Shown piece by piece: positions 1-9,356 of a stretch of DNA of 64,000 nt (the first letter of the stretch is position 1; the number at the start of each line of letters is the position of its first letter). The DNA is from Bacillus timonensis (GTDB lineage Bacteria; Bacillota; Bacilli; Bacillales; Bacillaceae_L). A program made the position numbers and the translations under genes. Below the pieces are notes generated by a model. That model was not told where the DNA came from and did no database searches. It worked only from the letters and a program-made list of their open reading frames with translations. Where the stretch lies: positions 186,001 to 250,000 of the forward strand of contig JAIVAN010000009.1 of NCBI GenBank assembly GCA_020171895.1, read 5' to 3'.

Positions 1-975
1 GGACCACAAGGGATCATTATTGGGGTGTTAGTAGGAACAGCTATCCCTTCATTATTCATTACATTTCGGGAATGGCGAGGTATACATCTTACGTATGTCA
101 GGTGGGATCTTATTAAAAGCCTACTAGTATACGGTCTGCCACTATCTGGAACATTTGCTCTTGGATTTATCATTTATGGTACTGACAGACTGTTTATTCA
201 GTTTTATTTAGGAGAAAGCAATGTCGGACTTTACGCAGTATCTTATGATTTAGTTAATCAAGGTTTATTTGTTTTATTAAACATAATTAACGCAGCATCC
301 TATCCTATTATTCTCCGGGAATATGAATCCAAAGGTGAAGAAGAAGCAAAAAAACAAATGGAGAAAACTTTTATTTCCCTTTTCTTCATTAGTATAGGTT
401 CTACACTAGGGATTATTCTTTTATCAACAAATATCAGTTATGTGTTATTAGGAAAAGAATACCGAGAAACAGCTGCCCTTTTACTTCCAATAATAGCACC
501 CGCTGTTTTATTAAATGCCCTAAAACAATATTATACCGATATCCCTTTTAAGTTAAAAAAGAAGTCTTATAAGCAATTGCTACCAGTTTTTATTGGCGGC
601 ATTTCAAATATTCTTCTCAATATATGGTGGATTCCAATATGGGGTGTATATGGAGCAGCATTTGCTTCATTAGCTGCCTACATTATTACATTTATTATCA
701 GTGCCTCATACGCATACCGGTTAATTAAGATTCCCTTTCCAATTCGAGAAATTGGTAAAACCAGTATTGCAGGCATATTTATGTGGGCTTTTTTATTTCC
801 ACTACTGCATCTAAAAGGTTTTCTGCCTCTCGTATTACAAATTTTCACTGGTGCAGGTATATATCTGATTGCATCTATCGTCTTTAATATTGGTGGTATG
901 AGAAGTGCGATAAGAGATCGAATCTTAAAATTTCAAAAGAAAGAAAATTTGTCACACCTATCAAAAAGCTTATAA
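1..975 (+). CDS. Polysaccharide flippase (Wzx/MATE-like), 5' end outside the window
   Basis: The reading frame is open to the first base of the window, so the visible 324 residues are the C-terminal part of a larger protein. They contain repeated hydrophobic membrane segments and end in a basic cytoplasmic tail. This fits the PST/MATE-like flippases that move undecaprenyl-linked oligosaccharides across the membrane. It is followed 19 bp later by a LicD gene and then a TagD-like gene on the same strand, which suggests a plus-strand surface-polymer operon converging on the minus-strand exopolysaccharide cluster. The family is clear from the membrane pattern; the sugar substrate cannot be told. 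Confidence 0.75.
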   Translation, partial: GPQGIIIGVLVGTAIPSLFITFREWRGIHLTYVRWDLIKSLLVYGLPLSGTFALGFIIYGTDRLFIQFYLGESNVGLYAVSYDLVNQGLFVLLNIINAASYPIILREYESKGEEEAKKQMEKTFISLFFISIGSTLGIILLSTNISYVLLGKEYRETAALLLPIIAPAVLLNALKQYYTDIPFKLKKKSYKQLLPVFIGGISNILLNIWWIPIWGVYGAAFASLAAYIITFIISASYAYRLIKIPFPIREIGKTSIAGIFMWAFLFPLLHLKGFLPLVLQIFTGAGIYLIASIVFNIGGMRSAIRDRILKFQKKENLSHLSKSL

Positions 976-994
976 GTTTAAGGAGAGCATATTT

Positions 995-1900
995 ATGAAG
1001 TACGGTGATTTAAATATTGATATTAGAGATGTTCAACAAGCTCAAGTAGAGATTCTTCTTGAGTTTGATAGAATTTGTAAAAAGCATAAGATAAACTATC
1101 AACTATTTGCGGGAACTCTATTAGGAGCTGTACGGCATAATGGTTTTATTCCATGGGATGATGATATTGATGTTTGCTTACTTAGAGAGGATTTTAACCG
1201 TCTAGTTAAAGTATGTGAATTTGAACTAAACACAAACTTTTTTTTACAAACGAACAAAACGGATAAAAACTTTGTGTTACAGTTTGCAAAAATCAGGAAA
1301 AATGACACCTTATTTATTGAATCTTCTCATTCTGATTGCAACATTCATCACGGAATTTATATCGATATTTTTCCTTTAGATAATGTCATGCCAGATACTT
1401 TTTTAGGTAGCCTTCAACAAAAGACACTTCACCTCCTAGGAAAAATTAACCGCTATCGGCTTAAAAAACTGTGTTTAGAGCCCAATACTCCTTTAAAGAA
1501 ATGGATCCTTCTGAGCATCCATTATGGATTAAAAGCCGTTCCAGCCTCTTGGTTCAATCATTTATACTCAAAATTCACACGTATGTTTAATAAAAAAGAG
1601 ACAAAATATGTTTCACACTTATTAAACCTTGTTTCAAAAGACCGTTACAAAAAGTACTTAGTTGAAAGAGACACTTTTCAACATTCTATACTTTGGGAAT
1701 TTGAAAGCCACTATTTCCCTATTCCATTTAACTATGATAAAGTCTTAACTCAAATTTTTGGTCATTATATGGAACTACCACCTAAAGAAAAACAAAAGCC
1801 ACACCATCAAATTGTTGAAGTGAATTTTAATACTAAAGAAACCGAGGAGGAAACAAATGTCGAAATCATTCAAAGTCGGTTACACTACAGGAGTTTTTGA
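995..1900 (+). CDS. LicD-family phosphotransferase
   Basis: The 301-residue protein carries the LicD/nucleotidyltransferase-fold signature at residues 38-60 (FAGTLLGAVRH followed by PWDDDIDV), with the aspartates expected to bind metal. LicD proteins transfer phosphocholine or other phospho-groups onto cell-surface glycans. A good ribosome site (AAGGAGAG) precedes the ATG. The 3' end overlaps the next gene by 44 bp, implying coupled expression. With a CDP-alcohol-forming enzyme directly downstream, a likely job is decorating the polymer exported by the upstream flippase with a phospho-alcohol. The exact donor is inferred, not shown. Confidence 0.85.
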   Translation: MKYGDLNIDIRDVQQAQVEILLEFDRICKKHKINYQLFAGTLLGAVRHNGFIPWDDDIDVCLLREDFNRLVKVCEFELNTNFFLQTNKTDKNFVLQFAKIRKNDTLFIESSHSDCNIHHGIYIDIFPLDNVMPDTFLGSLQQKTLHLLGKINRYRLKKLCLEPNTPLKKWILLSIHYGLKAVPASWFNHLYSKFTRMFNKKETKYVSHLLNLVSKDRYKKYLVERDTFQHSILWEFESHYFPIPFNYDKVLTQIFGHYMELPPKEKQKPHHQIVEVNFNTKETEEETNVEIIQSRLHYRSF

Positions 1901-2291
1901 TTTATTTCATATTGGCCATTTGAATATTTTAAAAAAAGCTAAAGAAATGTGCGATCATCTGATTGTAGGTGTTACTACGGATGATCAAGTTTTTCAGGTG
2001 AAAAACAAACATGCTGTGATTCCATTTGAAGAGCGCATTGAAATTGTGCGCCATTTAAAATATGTTGACTTGGCTGTTCCTGAAGCGAATACTGATAAAA
2101 TTGAAGCGTGGAGAAAACTTCAATTTGATGTCATATTTAAAGGGGATGACTGGAAAGGTTCACCCACTTGGAAAAGATATGAACGAGAGTTTTCAGCTTT
2201 GGGAGTAGAAGTCATCTATTTTCCATATACAGCTGGTACATCCTCCACCATTCTTACTGAAGTATTAAATAAAATTAGATTAAATGCCTAA
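1857..2291 (+). CDS. TagD-like cytidylyltransferase (glycerol-3-phosphate type)
   Basis: The 144-residue protein has the HxGH nucleotide-binding motif (HIGH, residues 18-21) after the typical TGVFDLFH start, and an FKGDDWKG stretch seen in glycerol-3-phosphate cytidylyltransferases. The usual C-terminal RTxGISTT motif is altered to TAGTSSTIL (residues 125-133), so the arginine is missing and substrate preference may differ. The family makes CDP-glycerol or related CDP-alcohols from CTP. A GAGGAGG ribosome site lies inside the end of the LicD gene. It is last in the plus-strand operon, followed by a bidirectional terminator. Confidence 0.85.
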   Translation: MSKSFKVGYTTGVFDLFHIGHLNILKKAKEMCDHLIVGVTTDDQVFQVKNKHAVIPFEERIEIVRHLKYVDLAVPEANTDKIEAWRKLQFDVIFKGDDWKGSPTWKRYEREFSALGVEVIYFPYTAGTSSTILTEVLNKIRLNA

Positions 2292-2345
2292 TCTTAGCTA
2301 ATAGGATTTATCTTTTATTATTGTGTAAGAACGCTTAAAAAACGA

Positions 2346-2380
2346 TGAAAAAAGCTGTGTAGAGCTACACAGCTTTTTTT
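2346..2380. terminator. Bidirectional intrinsic terminator
   Basis: A 12-bp inverted repeat (AAAGCTGTGTAG / CTACACAGCTTT) with A-rich and T-rich flanks lies between two convergent genes, ending the plus-strand LicD/TagD operon and the minus-strand exopolysaccharide cluster. Confidence 0.85.
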
Positions 2381-2388
2381 CATATCGA

Positions 2389-3549
2389 TTAAATTAGTTG
2401 TTTATGAGTGATTCTCTCTTTGATTTCCTTCCATGCCTTTAAAGCAAGGTTATCGGGGATCTCTACATCTGAAAACTGTAGGATTTCTCCTTCCTTTACT
2501 GTCCTAGTAAGGATGGCATGGTTTAACAACCCTATTGGAATATGATTCACATAATCAGCTATCTTAATTGCTTTTCCTCTCACTTCAAAGCTTCCAACCC
2601 CTTTATGTATTCGATCTCCAGGGGTTAATTTCCTTTTCGCAACAGCTGCCATACTATATTGTGGTGTAACACCGTTATTAAGTAATACTTGATTTCGTTC
2701 ACTAACTCGTCTAATTGTTTTAATAATTTCAAGATGACATAAATGAAACGGTTGAACAATGGTATAAAAAGGTCCTTCTCCTAATTTCATATATCGTAAT
2801 GCATCTTTTTGATTTTCATTGTGCGTTCCGGTAATGAATACCCCCGCTGGTGCCTTTGGTGAAAGAACGTAATCGCTAATCGGGGTTCCAAGAGATTCTG
2901 CTTTTTCAGCCAATAGTTCTGCTCCTGTATTCAACTCATCTACCTCGGGACAGAGCATCCCCCCTGGTAACATCTTTACATTTAATCCATTTGCAACAAG
3001 AGTTTGTTCAAACTCTACTTTTGTACCATCTGTAAAAGAAGTGACCATGTCCAGACTGATTTTATTTCTTTTAGCCCAGAAATTCATTTCTTCAAGTTTC
3101 GGTGACTTATTCATAAAGCCTTTTATATTGCCATAAACAAGTGGTTTAAATCCCATCTGAATCACATTTTCATGTAGTGCAGCAAGTGAACCGGGTTGAT
3201 CACCTTCAGCCTCTGTAATAAAACCTCTTGTTGTAAAGTAGGAACCTGTTGTTACTTGTAATTCTGCATTCATCGTAATGACATGTAGGTTTGCTTTTAT
3301 CGCTTTATCAATTACTTCTGTTCCATGAAACACATCTCCACTACATTCAACGATTATATCTGCACTTTCTAATAATTCCTGCACTGAATTTGTTAGTAAA
3401 GACACACCTCCTGGATAATCTTTTCTTTCATCTATTGCACTTCTCGTTAAAACTTTTGAAACCGTAATGTCTGGCTGATTTTCTAAAGCTTTAACTAGGC
3501 CTTTTCCGATAAAACCAGTTCCAATTATACCTACTCTTTTCTTCATCAT
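2389..3549 (-). CDS. NAD(P)-binding oxidoreductase with C-terminal SAF domain
   Basis: The 386-residue protein begins with a Rossmann fold (GIIGTGFIGKG, residues 7-17), resembling homoserine dehydrogenase-like proteins. The C-terminal part has an SAF-type segment (KRKLTPGDRIHKGVGSFEVRGK). Proteins of this arrangement are common in surface-polysaccharide clusters and probably oxidise or reduce a small precursor or sugar, but no substrate is established here. It is the last gene of the minus-strand cluster, 4 bp after the Wzy gene, and ends at a bidirectional terminator. A true homoserine dehydrogenase role is unlikely because its usual catalytic domain is not recognised. Confidence 0.7.
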   Translation of the reverse strand: MMKKRVGIIGTGFIGKGLVKALENQPDITVSKVLTRSAIDERKDYPGGVSLLTNSVQELLESADIIVECSGDVFHGTEVIDKAIKANLHVITMNAELQVTTGSYFTTRGFITEAEGDQPGSLAALHENVIQMGFKPLVYGNIKGFMNKSPKLEEMNFWAKRNKISLDMVTSFTDGTKVEFEQTLVANGLNVKMLPGGMLCPEVDELNTGAELLAEKAESLGTPISDYVLSPKAPAGVFITGTHNENQKDALRYMKLGEGPFYTIVQPFHLCHLEIIKTIRRVSERNQVLLNNGVTPQYSMAAVAKRKLTPGDRIHKGVGSFEVRGKAIKIADYVNHIPIGLLNHAILTRTVKEGEILQFSDVEIPDNLALKAWKEIKERITHKQLI

Positions 3550-3553
3550 TCAC

Positions 3554-4975
3554 TTAGACCTCCTGAGTCAACTGACTAGTTCTTTGTCTCTGTTTTAATA
3601 GATAATAGGATGTCACGAGGGCTAGGTGAAACCAAACAAACCCCATCCGGAAACCATTATTAAAATTAAAATCTATTAGTAGCATCATACTTGCACCTAT
3701 CAAGCCAATGGACACATAATCGCTTTTCTCATACGACTTTCTTAACATCCATGCAATCCTCCCAATAATAAGGAGAAAAATGAGAAGGCCTATTAGACCC
3801 GTATCAAACATAATACCTAAGAATATATTGGCATTTCCCTTACCAGCATTAAGTTCTCCTCCATGGATATATTTCTCTCGAATCTCCTTCATTTGTGAGA
3901 GCATGGCCATTCCTCCACTCCCATTTCCTACAATTGGGTGTTTTGGAATATAATCAAGCATTACTTCTATTGAAGCTAGTCGGCTATTTGCAGCACCAGA
4001 GTCTGTTTCTAAGCTCGTCAAGGGATTAAAGCGATAATAAACCTTATTTACCATTTCCTCATCTACAACAAATAACACGATTACTACTGGAATTAACATT
4101 AGAATAGAGATAATTGTTAATTTAATCGCACGAATATTTCTTGTGATAAAGAAAAGAAAAATAAAGGACAGACCAAATGCCAAGATTGCTGCTCGAGTCA
4201 TGCTTATGAATATAGCTATACTACAAACAACCACACCTATAAAGATAAACTCCCTACTAAAAAGACGACTATTTCTTCTTATAAATAAAGCAACAAACCA
4301 AGTAGCTGTATAGGCAGCAAATAATCCGTACCAATCAGGTTCATGAGCAAATGACGATGGTCTTGGCAGCCCTATTGCTTCATAGTGACTGATTCCGACA
4401 TTTATACCTACAAAGAAACCGATCCACTGGAATATACCTAAAATGGAAATAAAAAAACCCGATAGAATCGTAAATTTTAAGACTTTATAGAAGAATGACA
4501 GTCCGTTTTCTCTTATACATTGAACAGATACAAAATAAAATACATTTAAAAAAAGTTGCCCAATTACCGACGTCCAAAAATCGGTGACACTTATGATATG
4601 ACCGTAAGCTAAGAAATAACTAAGTACCCAGAGATTAATTAATAGAAACAGTGGTGTGAGTGCAATTTCTCTTTTAGAAAGGAAAAACTCAAGTAAATAT
4701 TTTAAGAAAAGAGTTAGAAATAAGACTTGATAAATCCGAAGATAAGAACCTTTTATCGTTATAAATGAGACATCAATAAAAATTGTTAATGCAATAAGTA
4801 GGAAAATTCTCTCTACAGAAATGGGTAGAAACAGCATCAACCCAATGAGTATTGCTATAAGAGGAAGAAATGTAGTTGGTAGTGTTGAAAAAATTCCTGC
4901 GATTAATGCTAAAATTAATGCTGCTACAAGAGGTACCACTTTAATCTTTTTGTTCGGTAAAAGTAGTGTATCCAT
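3554..4975 (-). CDS. O-antigen ligase/polymerase-like membrane protein (Wzy type)
   Basis: The 473-residue protein is almost entirely membrane segments (about 10-12 by eye). It has one larger external loop containing PRPSSFAHEPDWYG and a later HPIVGNGSGGM stretch, the pattern of the Wzy_C/O-antigen ligase family. Such proteins join lipid-linked repeat units on the outer face of the membrane. It sits directly between rfbD and the oxidoreductase and is probably co-transcribed with both. Together with the flippase and chain-length modulator in this cluster it completes a Wzx/Wzy pathway. Confidence 0.8.
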   Translation of the reverse strand: MDTLLLPNKKIKVVPLVAALILALIAGIFSTLPTTFLPLIAILIGLMLFLPISVERIFLLIALTIFIDVSFITIKGSYLRIYQVLFLTLFLKYLLEFFLSKREIALTPLFLLINLWVLSYFLAYGHIISVTDFWTSVIGQLFLNVFYFVSVQCIRENGLSFFYKVLKFTILSGFFISILGIFQWIGFFVGINVGISHYEAIGLPRPSSFAHEPDWYGLFAAYTATWFVALFIRRNSRLFSREFIFIGVVVCSIAIFISMTRAAILAFGLSFIFLFFITRNIRAIKLTIISILMLIPVVIVLFVVDEEMVNKVYYRFNPLTSLETDSGAANSRLASIEVMLDYIPKHPIVGNGSGGMAMLSQMKEIREKYIHGGELNAGKGNANIFLGIMFDTGLIGLLIFLLIIGRIAWMLRKSYEKSDYVSIGLIGASMMLLIDFNFNNGFRMGFVWFHLALVTSYYLLKQRQRTSQLTQEV

Positions 4976-5854
4976 TTATTCACCTTCCTTATTAAATAAT
5001 CGATTGTTTTTATATTGGAACAAGAAATCAGATATCGCCTGATCCCATGGCCTCATTTCACCAAACCCTTGACGATTTAGATAAATAGAACTTAAAGCAG
5101 AAAAGGCTGGTCTCTTAGCTTGATTTGATTGCGTTAAGTTAGTAGATATCACTGGAATAAGCTCAATCTCATGATCGATATTTTCAAATATTTTCTTGGA
5201 AAATTCATACCAAGAACAGAAGCCAGTATTACTGACATGGTAGATTCCAAATTTATTGGACTCCATAATCTCTATCATTTTGTCTGCTAGATCACTACAG
5301 TAAGTCGGACTCCCTATTTGATCACAAACAACAGGAAGCGTATTTCTTGTATTAGCTAATGCTATAATCTTTTTCACAAAATGGTCTCCTCTATTTCCAT
5401 ATAACCAGGAAGTTCTAATAATAAAATAGTTAGAGTGGTATTTTTTTACTTCTAGCTCACCTAACCACTTCGTTCTTCCATACACGTTTATTGGGTTGGG
5501 CTGATCCGTCTCTATATAGGGTTGCCCTTTTTCCCCATCGAAGATATAGTCTGTACTTACGTATAAAAGCTTAGCTCCTAATCTTTCAGATGCCTTTGCA
5601 ATATTTTTTGTGCCAACACAGTTTACTAAATAACTTTGCTCATAATTATGTTCTGCTTTATTTACATTCGTATATCCAGCACAATGGATGACTACATCTG
5701 GTTTCTCAGTTAAAATGACTTGGTTTACTTTAAGCGAATCAGTAATATCCATAAGTTCTCTGCTATAACCTATATAGGTGTAATTTTCATTTCTCAATGC
5801 TTCCTTTAAATGGTACGCCAGTTGACCGTTAGCACCTGTTACAAGAACCTTCAC
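4976..5854 (-). CDS. rfbD: dTDP-4-dehydrorhamnose reductase
   Basis: This makes dTDP-L-rhamnose, the last step of the pathway encoded by rfbA, B and C further upstream. The protein starts KVLVTGANGQLAYHL, a nucleotide-binding motif, and has the STDYIFDG motif and the catalytic YGRTK (YxxxK) pair. I chose a GTG start at 5854 because an AGGGGAA ribosome site precedes it and the glycine motif then lies at the N-terminus. An in-frame extension up to 5926 is possible but would add an unusual leader. The result is 292 residues, normal for the family. Its promoter region holds two SinR-type palindromes. Confidence 0.9.
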   Translation of the reverse strand: MKVLVTGANGQLAYHLKEALRNENYTYIGYSRELMDITDSLKVNQVILTEKPDVVIHCAGYTNVNKAEHNYEQSYLVNCVGTKNIAKASERLGAKLLYVSTDYIFDGEKGQPYIETDQPNPINVYGRTKWLGELEVKKYHSNYFIIRTSWLYGNRGDHFVKKIIALANTRNTLPVVCDQIGSPTYCSDLADKMIEIMESNKFGIYHVSNTGFCSWYEFSKKIFENIDHEIELIPVISTNLTQSNQAKRPAFSALSSIYLNRQGFGEMRPWDQAISDFLFQYKNNRLFNKEGE

Positions 5855-6031
5855 AAAAAATTCCCCTATTCTATCTTTGTTATTGTAGGTTTTTTCGCAT
5901 AGAGAGAAGGAAACAATCAAGTCCATTCCTTTGCAATCTAGATACTTGCCTTCTACTCTATTCCACTACTAACAATATACAAGTATATTTAACAGTCCAT
6001 TAGTAAAATAGAGACGTTCTCATTTTATATA

Positions 6032-6045
6032 TTCTTTATAAAGAA
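6032..6045. promoter_or_regulatory. SinR-type operator candidate (proximal)
   Basis: A perfect palindrome, TTCTTTATAAAGAA, followed by C, carries the GTTCTYT-type half sites known for SinR. It lies just downstream of the predicted transcription start of the rfbD promoter, close to a gene encoding a SinR-like protein. Confidence 0.5.
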
Positions 6046-6056
6046 CTTATACTGCC

Positions 6057-6085
6057 ATTTTACCACCAAAATTTTACATTAACAA
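6057..6085 (-). promoter_or_regulatory. Sigma-A type promoter for rfbD-wzy-oxidoreductase
   Basis: On the minus strand TTGTTA (6080-6085) and TAAAAT (6057-6062) are separated by 17 bp. The promoter reads toward rfbD and is bracketed by two SinR-like palindromes. Confidence 0.55.
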
Positions 6086-6093
6086 GATAAAAA

Positions 6094-6107
6094 TTCTTTT
6101 TAAAGAA
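6094..6107. promoter_or_regulatory. SinR-type operator candidate (distal)
   Basis: A near-perfect palindrome, TTCTTTTTAAAGAAC, lies directly upstream of the -35 box of the rfbD promoter. Its centre is about 62 bp from that of the proximal copy. The rest of 6110-6373 holds nothing I can assign. Confidence 0.5.
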
Positions 6108-6373
6108 CGAGTTTAATAATATAGACTTTAAAAGGAAAACTTACAAATTGATATATGAATTGTTTTATATAAGTTATTTTTAAATGTAATATGAGGATGG
6201 CTTGGTGGTCGAAGAAGGGCGGAACAAATAAGAAGGATTGTATCCGCCTATAGTATTCGAATGAAAATGAAAGAGGAAGTGACTGCTACTACTAAACTTA
6301 TATGTCTACTTTTTCCCACTTAGCTCTAATATAGTAGCATTCATTGCTTTGTTAACACCTTTGTTTATTAAAA

Positions 6374-6736
6374 CTAAGGGAGAACTTTATTATGTTCTAA
6401 TGAATTTGGTTGCTTCTTTTCTGTACGCCACTTTATAAACTCTATGTAGTCTTTTATATCCTCTAGACTTTCCTTACTAATTCCGCTTATTTCAATCTCT
6501 TTCGTAAATTCAAACCATTCCTTGTCTTTTATTATCTCCTCTTCAGATAATACGAACTCATAAAGTTGTGTGCCTAATACAGACGAAATTTTTGAAAGTA
6601 CTTCAATACTGGGATTTCCCTTTAAGTCTCTCTCAATGTTACTTAAGTAAGATTTAGACACACTTGCTCTCGTGGCCAGCTCTGTTAATGTCATCCCTCT
6701 CTTTAATCTCAGCTCTTGAATCCTCTTACCTATCAT
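6374..6736 (-). CDS. SinR-like helix-turn-helix regulator
   Basis: The 120-residue protein has an Xre-type helix-turn-helix at residues 1-65 (IQELRLKRGMTLTELA, then SKSYLSNIERD). Its C-terminal segment (DKEWFEFTKEIEISGISKE, then DIKDYIEFIKW) resembles the SinI/SinR dimerisation helices. SinR of B. subtilis represses biofilm matrix operons and is countered by SinI or SlrR. Here the gene lies inside the exopolysaccharide cluster, next to a promoter with SinR-type palindromes, so local repression of matrix genes is the likely role. An SlrR-like role is also possible. It is 63 bp downstream of the acetyltransferase gene. Confidence 0.85.
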   Translation of the reverse strand: MIGKRIQELRLKRGMTLTELATRASVSKSYLSNIERDLKGNPSIEVLSKISSVLGTQLYEFVLSEEEIIKDKEWFEFTKEIEISGISKESLEDIKDYIEFIKWRTEKKQPNSLEHNKVLP

Positions 6737-6799
6737 TTATATTCCTCCCATTGTTCAAGGTGTTCTTTATCTATTTAATTACCAATACCTTTATTTTTC

Positions 6800-7486
6800 T
6801 TATCCTGAAATTTTTTTAATGGATTGATCGAGTAGGTCATTAGGAACGATAGCACCAGATAAGTGCTTTTTTAACCATTTCTCATCCTTTGAAAATAAGT
6901 CCAGTTCTAGTAGCCTTTGAACTGTTTCCTTATCAAAACGATACTTTATTACCTTTGCTGGAACTCCTCCTACAATCGAATAAGGAGGGACATCTTTGGT
7001 TATGACAGATCCAGCTGCACACACAGCGCCCTCACCGATGGTAACCCCATCTGTAACGTAAACATTTGCTCCAATCCACACATTATCTTGAATCGAGACA
7101 GATTCAAATTCCTTATAGTAATCCCTTTCCACCCACTTCTTTCCGTTTAATTGCCCAAAAGTAGAATAAAAAATCGGTGAGGTGCTAACAAAATGAGTAG
7201 GATGGTTACCTAGCCCTATCTTCGTACCAGGTCCAACAGAACAGTAAGAGCCGATTTTTGTATTCATGATTGTACAGTTTGGGGCAAAATAGGTGTAATG
7301 ACCGACTTCAGCATTTACCACTCTAGAGTAGGCATTGATGGAGCAGTTTTTTCCAACTTTAGTTGTACTGGGGTCTATTTCAACATACGGACCTATAAAG
7401 ACAGACTTATTTTTTCGTTTAAAAAGAAAGACCCTAATTAAGCGCTTTAACGTATGAGGAATTGCTTTCATTAATAATTTAACCAT
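6800..7486 (-). CDS. Left-handed beta-helix acyltransferase (hexapeptide repeats)
   Basis: The 228-residue protein shows isoleucine-rich hexapeptide repeats, including the run [14 protein letters not shown] and the later [20 protein letters not shown]. It also has the NHPTH motif with a catalytic histidine typical of the Vat/CatB-like O-acetyltransferases. Such enzymes use acetyl-CoA to acetylate sugars. Within this cluster it most likely acetylates the exopolysaccharide repeat unit or a precursor sugar. It follows the GT2 gene by 68 bp on the same strand. Confidence 0.85.
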   Translation of the reverse strand: MVKLLMKAIPHTLKRLIRVFLFKRKNKSVFIGPYVEIDPSTTKVGKNCSINAYSRVVNAEVGHYTYFAPNCTIMNTKIGSYCSVGPGTKIGLGNHPTHFVSTSPIFYSTFGQLNGKKWVERDYYKEFESVSIQDNVWIGANVYVTDGVTIGEGAVCAAGSVITKDVPPYSIVGGVPAKVIKYRFDKETVQRLLELDLFSKDEKWLKKHLSGAIVPNDLLDQSIKKISG

Positions 7487-7554
7487 TATAAACGCTCCTT
7501 TTTTAGGTGAAAATTTGATCTGATCACTCTATAAATCTATTTTCTATTTGAATT

Positions 7555-8466
7555 TTATCCATAAAAATTATGTTCTCTTTTCCCTTTAAGCTGTAGAAAG
7601 AAGTCTTTAAAAGCACTTGTTATCGCAAGCCTAACCCCTCTTTTTCTTTTCATTATATATACAATGTATTTAATACAATTTTTAAGAATGAAATAGAAGA
7701 GAAACATAAAGTACGTATGTTTTTGAGCATACTTTGACATAAATAGTAAATTGTTTCTTGTTCCATAATAATTAGATAAAGGTGATTGATAGCCTGTGGT
7801 TGCTGCTACTTTATGATAGACAAGCGAATCTGGAACATATCGAAGTTTATACCCCGCCTTTTTAATTTCAATACTGTATGCAACATCTTCAAAATATAAG
7901 AAATAATCTTCGTTTAAGTAACCTACCGTTTCAAGGATGTGTTTAGGGAAAAGAAATACACAGCCTGTAAGGAAGTTTTCATCACTAGCCTTCTTTAACA
8001 TGTGAGCATGCTTCTTATGAAATGGATATCCAATGATCCAGTTAATATCTCCTCCACCATACCAGGTTTCTGTTGGTTGACTGTAATAGTTAATATGAGA
8101 ACAACAAGCTCCAACACTGGAGTCCAGCTCGATTTCTTTAACTAAAGGTGTTAGGAAGTCAGGATTTACTTCTGTATCATTGTTCAAAAGAAGGAAGTAA
8201 TCGATGCCATGAATTAAGTTAAGTGCATATCGGATCCCATAGTTATTCCCACCTGCAAAACCTAGATTTTCCTCTAACTGAAGATAAAAATATCTCGTTT
8301 TATCTATATACTCTTTAAGCACTTGAGGATCTTTTGAGGCATTGTCAACAACAATTACTTCATAGTTCCTATAATTAATATGTTGAAGTGACTCTAAACA
8401 CTCTATCGTGTCTTTTGTACCATTATAATTAACAATTAAGATACAAACCTTTCCTTCTTTATTCAT
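7555..8466 (-). CDS. Family 2 glycosyltransferase (rhamnosyltransferase-like)
   Basis: The 303-residue protein begins with a GT-A fold (CILIVNYNGTKDTIECLESL), carries the metal/nucleotide-binding NNDTEVNPDF segment, and has the later GCVFLFPK and EDVAYSIEIKKAGYKL motifs that suit a WbbL-like rhamnosyltransferase. It would act at the inner face of the membrane to add a sugar to the undecaprenyl-linked repeat unit. The full dTDP-rhamnose pathway in the same cluster makes rhamnose a reasonable donor, though this is inferred. Confidence 0.85.
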   Translation of the reverse strand: MNKEGKVCILIVNYNGTKDTIECLESLQHINYRNYEVIVVDNASKDPQVLKEYIDKTRYFYLQLEENLGFAGGNNYGIRYALNLIHGIDYFLLLNNDTEVNPDFLTPLVKEIELDSSVGACCSHINYYSQPTETWYGGGDINWIIGYPFHKKHAHMLKKASDENFLTGCVFLFPKHILETVGYLNEDYFLYFEDVAYSIEIKKAGYKLRYVPDSLVYHKVAATTGYQSPLSNYYGTRNNLLFMSKYAQKHTYFMFLFYFILKNCIKYIVYIMKRKRGVRLAITSAFKDFFLQLKGKREHNFYG

Positions 8467-8483
8467 TTTCGCCCTCCTATAAA

Positions 8484-9260
8484 TTAATTGACGAAATAAG
8501 AAGATTTATCCTTGTATACTGTTCTGTTTTTTATCACGTAATAAAAAAACAGGAAGTTCCCAACTAAATACCTTCTCCACATTCTTTTTGGTTCGAGTAA
8601 GAAACGAAATAACCATTCCGCCCTAATAGTCCTCAACACTCTAGGAGCTCGTTTAATTCGACCTGAAGCAAAATCAATAAAAGCCCCAACACCTAATATG
8701 ATTGCTGAATTCAGACTTGTTTTATTTCTATCAATCCACTCCTCTTGAATAGGAACACCTCTTCCGACAATCAAAATATCTGGTGAAACCTTATTAATCT
8801 CGCTTATTACCTGAGAATTATCATCTTCACTAAAATATCCATGGTGAGTTCCAATAATTTTTAGACCTGGCATTAATTTAGAAAGTCTGTTAGCTGCCTT
8901 TTCGGCAATTCCTGGACTTCCTCCCAATAAAAACACAGTGTACCCCTTTTGGCTTGCCAAATTTAAAAGCTTTGGAACAAAATCTGTACCATTCATATTC
9001 TCCTTCATCTTAATTCCATAGAGTTTAGCCCCTAATTCAATCCCAATTCCGTCATTTAATATGAAATCAGCCTTTTGTAAAACAGTTCGATATCTCTCTT
9101 CTTTTTGAGCGACGTTATAACAGTGAGCGTTCATAAAATAAACAGCTGTTTTTACCTTGTTAAGTAATCGCTCTTCCAAGATGCTTAGTGCATCTTGAGT
9201 AGTAAACACATTAATAGGCAGGTTTCCCATTACATATCTTTTAATCTCCATTTCTCTCAC
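8484..9260 (-). CDS. WecG/TagA/CpsF family glycosyltransferase
   Basis: The 258-residue protein has the family pattern: an N-terminal NAHCYNVAQKEERYR, then LNDGIGIELGAKLYG, the Rossmann-like VFLLGGSPGIAEKAA, and VGRGVPIQEEWIDRN, ending in a basic membrane-binding tail. Members add an N-acetylmannosamine or similar residue to undecaprenyl-diphosphate-GlcNAc. It lies 17 bp before the GT2 gene, so the two likely act in sequence on the repeat unit. The specific sugar is not determined. Confidence 0.88.
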   Translation of the reverse strand: MREMEIKRYVMGNLPINVFTTQDALSILEERLLNKVKTAVYFMNAHCYNVAQKEERYRTVLQKADFILNDGIGIELGAKLYGIKMKENMNGTDFVPKLLNLASQKGYTVFLLGGSPGIAEKAANRLSKLMPGLKIIGTHHGYFSEDDNSQVISEINKVSPDILIVGRGVPIQEEWIDRNKTSLNSAIILGVGAFIDFASGRIKRAPRVLRTIRAEWLFRFLLEPKRMWRRYLVGNFLFFYYVIKNRTVYKDKSSYFVN

Positions 9261-9356
9261 TCACCTACTCTTGCTTTTATAAACTGAAAACACTTGAAAA
9301 CATAAGATTGAAAGGAATGATGCATTATAAAATATCATCATGTAAAACTAACATTC

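Noticed and set aside
1099-1308. 69-codon minus-strand ORF inside the LicD gene
   Set aside because: Shadow frame of a well-supported gene, with no start signal.
2389-3549. Homoserine dehydrogenase
   Set aside because: Only the Rossmann part resembles it; the C-terminus is SAF-like and the gene lies in a polysaccharide cluster.
6199-6255. 18-codon plus-strand ORF (starting MAWWSKKGG) with a GAGG site
   Set aside because: Too short, with no second supporting signal and no recognisable family.
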